Virus record (IMG/VR): IMGVR_UViG_3300009507_000102
Span: 1 to 26,387 of that record
DNA: 26,387 nt
Reading direction: 5' to 3' (one strand)
Source: a virus
Shown here: piece after piece, positions 25,006 to 26,387 of the stretch
Layout of the letters: the number at the start of each line of letters is the position of its first letter
Position numbering within the stretch: position 1 is the first letter of the stretch
Notes under the pieces: model-generated
Database searches by the model: none
Seen by the model: the letters and a program-made list of their open reading frames with translations, nothing else
What the model was told of the DNA's origin: nothing
Made by a program: the position numbers and the translations under genes

Positions 25006-26387
25006 TAAAAATTAAAGACCTCACAGTACGAAACTTTATGAGTGTGGGCAATCAGACCCAGGCTGTTGACTTTAATCAGCAACAACTAACACTTGTACTT
25101 GGCGAAAACTTAGATCAAGGTGGCGATGACAGTGGATCACGTAATGGCACAGGTAAGACTACCATTATTAATGCACTATCGTATGCGTTGTACGGCAAAG
25201 CTCTTACAAATATTAGAGCTAACAACCTAATTAATAAAACTAACAGCAAAGGCATGTTAGTTACGTTACACTTTGAAAAGAATAATGTAGATTATAGAGT
25301 TGAACGTGGCCGTGGACCTAACTTGTTAAAGTTTTATGTCAACGATCAAGAACAAGAGATGATAGACGAGTCACAAGGCGACAGTCGTAAGACGCAAGAA
25401 TACATTAACGACTTATTAGATATGAGTCATGACATGTTTAAGCATATTGTTGCTCTGAATACATACACAGAACCGTTCTTAAGTATGCGACAAAACGATC
25501 AACGTGCTATCATTGAACAGTTATTAGGTATTACTATACTAAGTGAAAAGGCAGATGCATTAAAAGAACAAACTCGCATTACTAAAGAAGCAATAACTAC
25601 TGAAACATTAAAGATCGAAGCACTACAAACAGCGAACAGTAAGATTGAAACTACTATTAGTAGTTTACAAAGCAATCAAAAAGCATGGCTGGCTAAGCGC
25701 ACTACTGACATAATAAAGTTAAATGAAGGAATCGCCGAATTAGAGCATTTAGATATTGAAAATGAACTTGACTTACATGAAAAATTGTCAAACTGGAGTC
25801 AACAAAACAATGCTATTTTGGCTCTTAAAAAAGAATTAAGCACATTAGAGCCAGCACTGTTACGTGCAGACAAGAGTGTTGAAAAAGCACAAAAAGACAT
25901 CGCAGATCTCGATGATGCAACTTGTTACACTTGCGGTCAAGAACTACATGCAGATAAAAAAGCTGAAATTGAAGCACGTAAATCTAAAGAACTTGAAGAT
26001 GCATTAGCATATCAGGGTGAAATTTCAACCAAGGTAACAGATGTTGCAAAAGCACTAGAAGAGATTGGTGACATCAATGGTAAGCCTACAACATTCTATG
26101 AAACAGCAAAAGAAGCATACGAGCATAGACAAAATGTTGACAGTTTAAAACAGGCATTAGACTCTAAGAAATCTGAAGACGATCCATATCAATCACAAAT
26201 AGATGAATTAAACAATAGTGCTATACAAGAAATTAATTGGAGTACTGTTAATGAACTTACTGATTATAAAGAACACCAAGATTTCTTGTTAAAACTATTA
26301 ACTAACAAAGATAGCTTCATTCGTAAGAAGATTATTGATCAAAACTTAGCTTACTTAAACAATAGACTTACATATTACTTAGATAAA
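25002..26387 (+). CDS. 46: Recombination nuclease ATPase subunit gp46 (SbcC/Rad50-like), partial
   Basis: 462 codons are present before the window ends; T4 gp46 is 560 aa, so the C-terminal lobe with Walker B and signature motif is missing here only because of the cut. The N-terminus MIKIKDLTVRNFMSVGN is typical. Walker A is GSRNGTGKTT at about 45-54. LSMRQNDQRAIIEQLLGI (about 160-177) precedes the first coiled-coil arm. The zinc-hook CxxC is C308-Y-T-C311, in a DLDDATCYTCGQEL context, and the returning coiled coil follows. The ATPase opens and closes the gp47 nuclease on DNA ends. The gene overlaps gp47 by four bases and shares its promoter. Confidence 0.95.
   Translation, partial: MIKIKDLTVRNFMSVGNQTQAVDFNQQQLTLVLGENLDQGGDDSGSRNGTGKTTIINALSYALYGKALTNIRANNLINKTNSKGMLVTLHFEKNNVDYRVERGRGPNLLKFYVNDQEQEMIDESQGDSRKTQEYINDLLDMSHDMFKHIVALNTYTEPFLSMRQNDQRAIIEQLLGITILSEKADALKEQTRITKEAITTETLKIEALQTANSKIETTISSLQSNQKAWLAKRTTDIIKLNEGIAELEHLDIENELDLHEKLSNWSQQNNAILALKKELSTLEPALLRADKSVEKAQKDIADLDDATCYTCGQELHADKKAEIEARKSKELEDALAYQGEISTKVTDVAKALEEIGDINGKPTTFYETAKEAYEHRQNVDSLKQALDSKKSEDDPYQSQIDELNNSAIQEINWSTVNELTDYKEHQDFLLKLLTNKDSFIRKKIIDQNLAYLNNRLTYYLDK

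Overview
The window looks like part of the genome of a marine T4-like myophage. It is AT-rich and densely packed, with almost no spare DNA, and it carries a tail-baseplate cluster, a gp55-type late sigma factor and the gp46/gp47 recombination pair. The wording of these proteins recalls T4-like phages of ocean bacteria (cyanophages and especially Pelagibacter-type myophages). This is recognition from memory; no search was run and the host cannot be fixed from this window. No tRNA, CRISPR, insertion sequence or integrase was seen, and no stretch over 300 bases lacks a gene.

Left and middle (1-23024, minus strand): seven baseplate/tail genes read leftward in one compact unit. In transcription order they are a gp48/gp54-type tube initiator, gp53 (wedge), an 808-aa putative central hub protein, gp5 (hub OB-fold plus needle, without lysozyme), gp25 (wedge), gp6 (large wedge protein), and a giant structural protein. 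The giant gene starts at 13980 and is still open at base 1, giving at least 4,660 codons and more than half the window. It is easy to miss because no stop codon lies inside the window. Three junctions are one-base TAATG stop/start overlaps, which suggests coupled translation. Late-promoter-like boxes (CTAAATA, CATAAATA) lie before the first gene and before gp6.

Right (23102-26387, plus strand): gp55, gp47 and gp46 (cut by the window end) read rightward. gp55 and gp47 each have a sigma70-like promoter with a 17-bp spacer, as expected for early/middle genes read by the host polymerase. gp47 starts with TTG and overlaps gp46 by ATGA.

How the parts relate: gp55 should direct host RNA polymerase to late promoters such as those of the leftward structural unit. 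gp46/gp47 process DNA ends, which in T4 feeds recombination-dependent replication, itself linked to late transcription. The 77-bp divergent region between the two arms places the late box of the tail unit directly against the -35 element of the gp55 promoter, so the two promoters may compete. The giant protein appears to be a mosaic of adhesin-like parts: FG-GAP-like propeller blades, aromatic carbohydrate-binding-like modules and GSGY repeats. It is the least understood element here.
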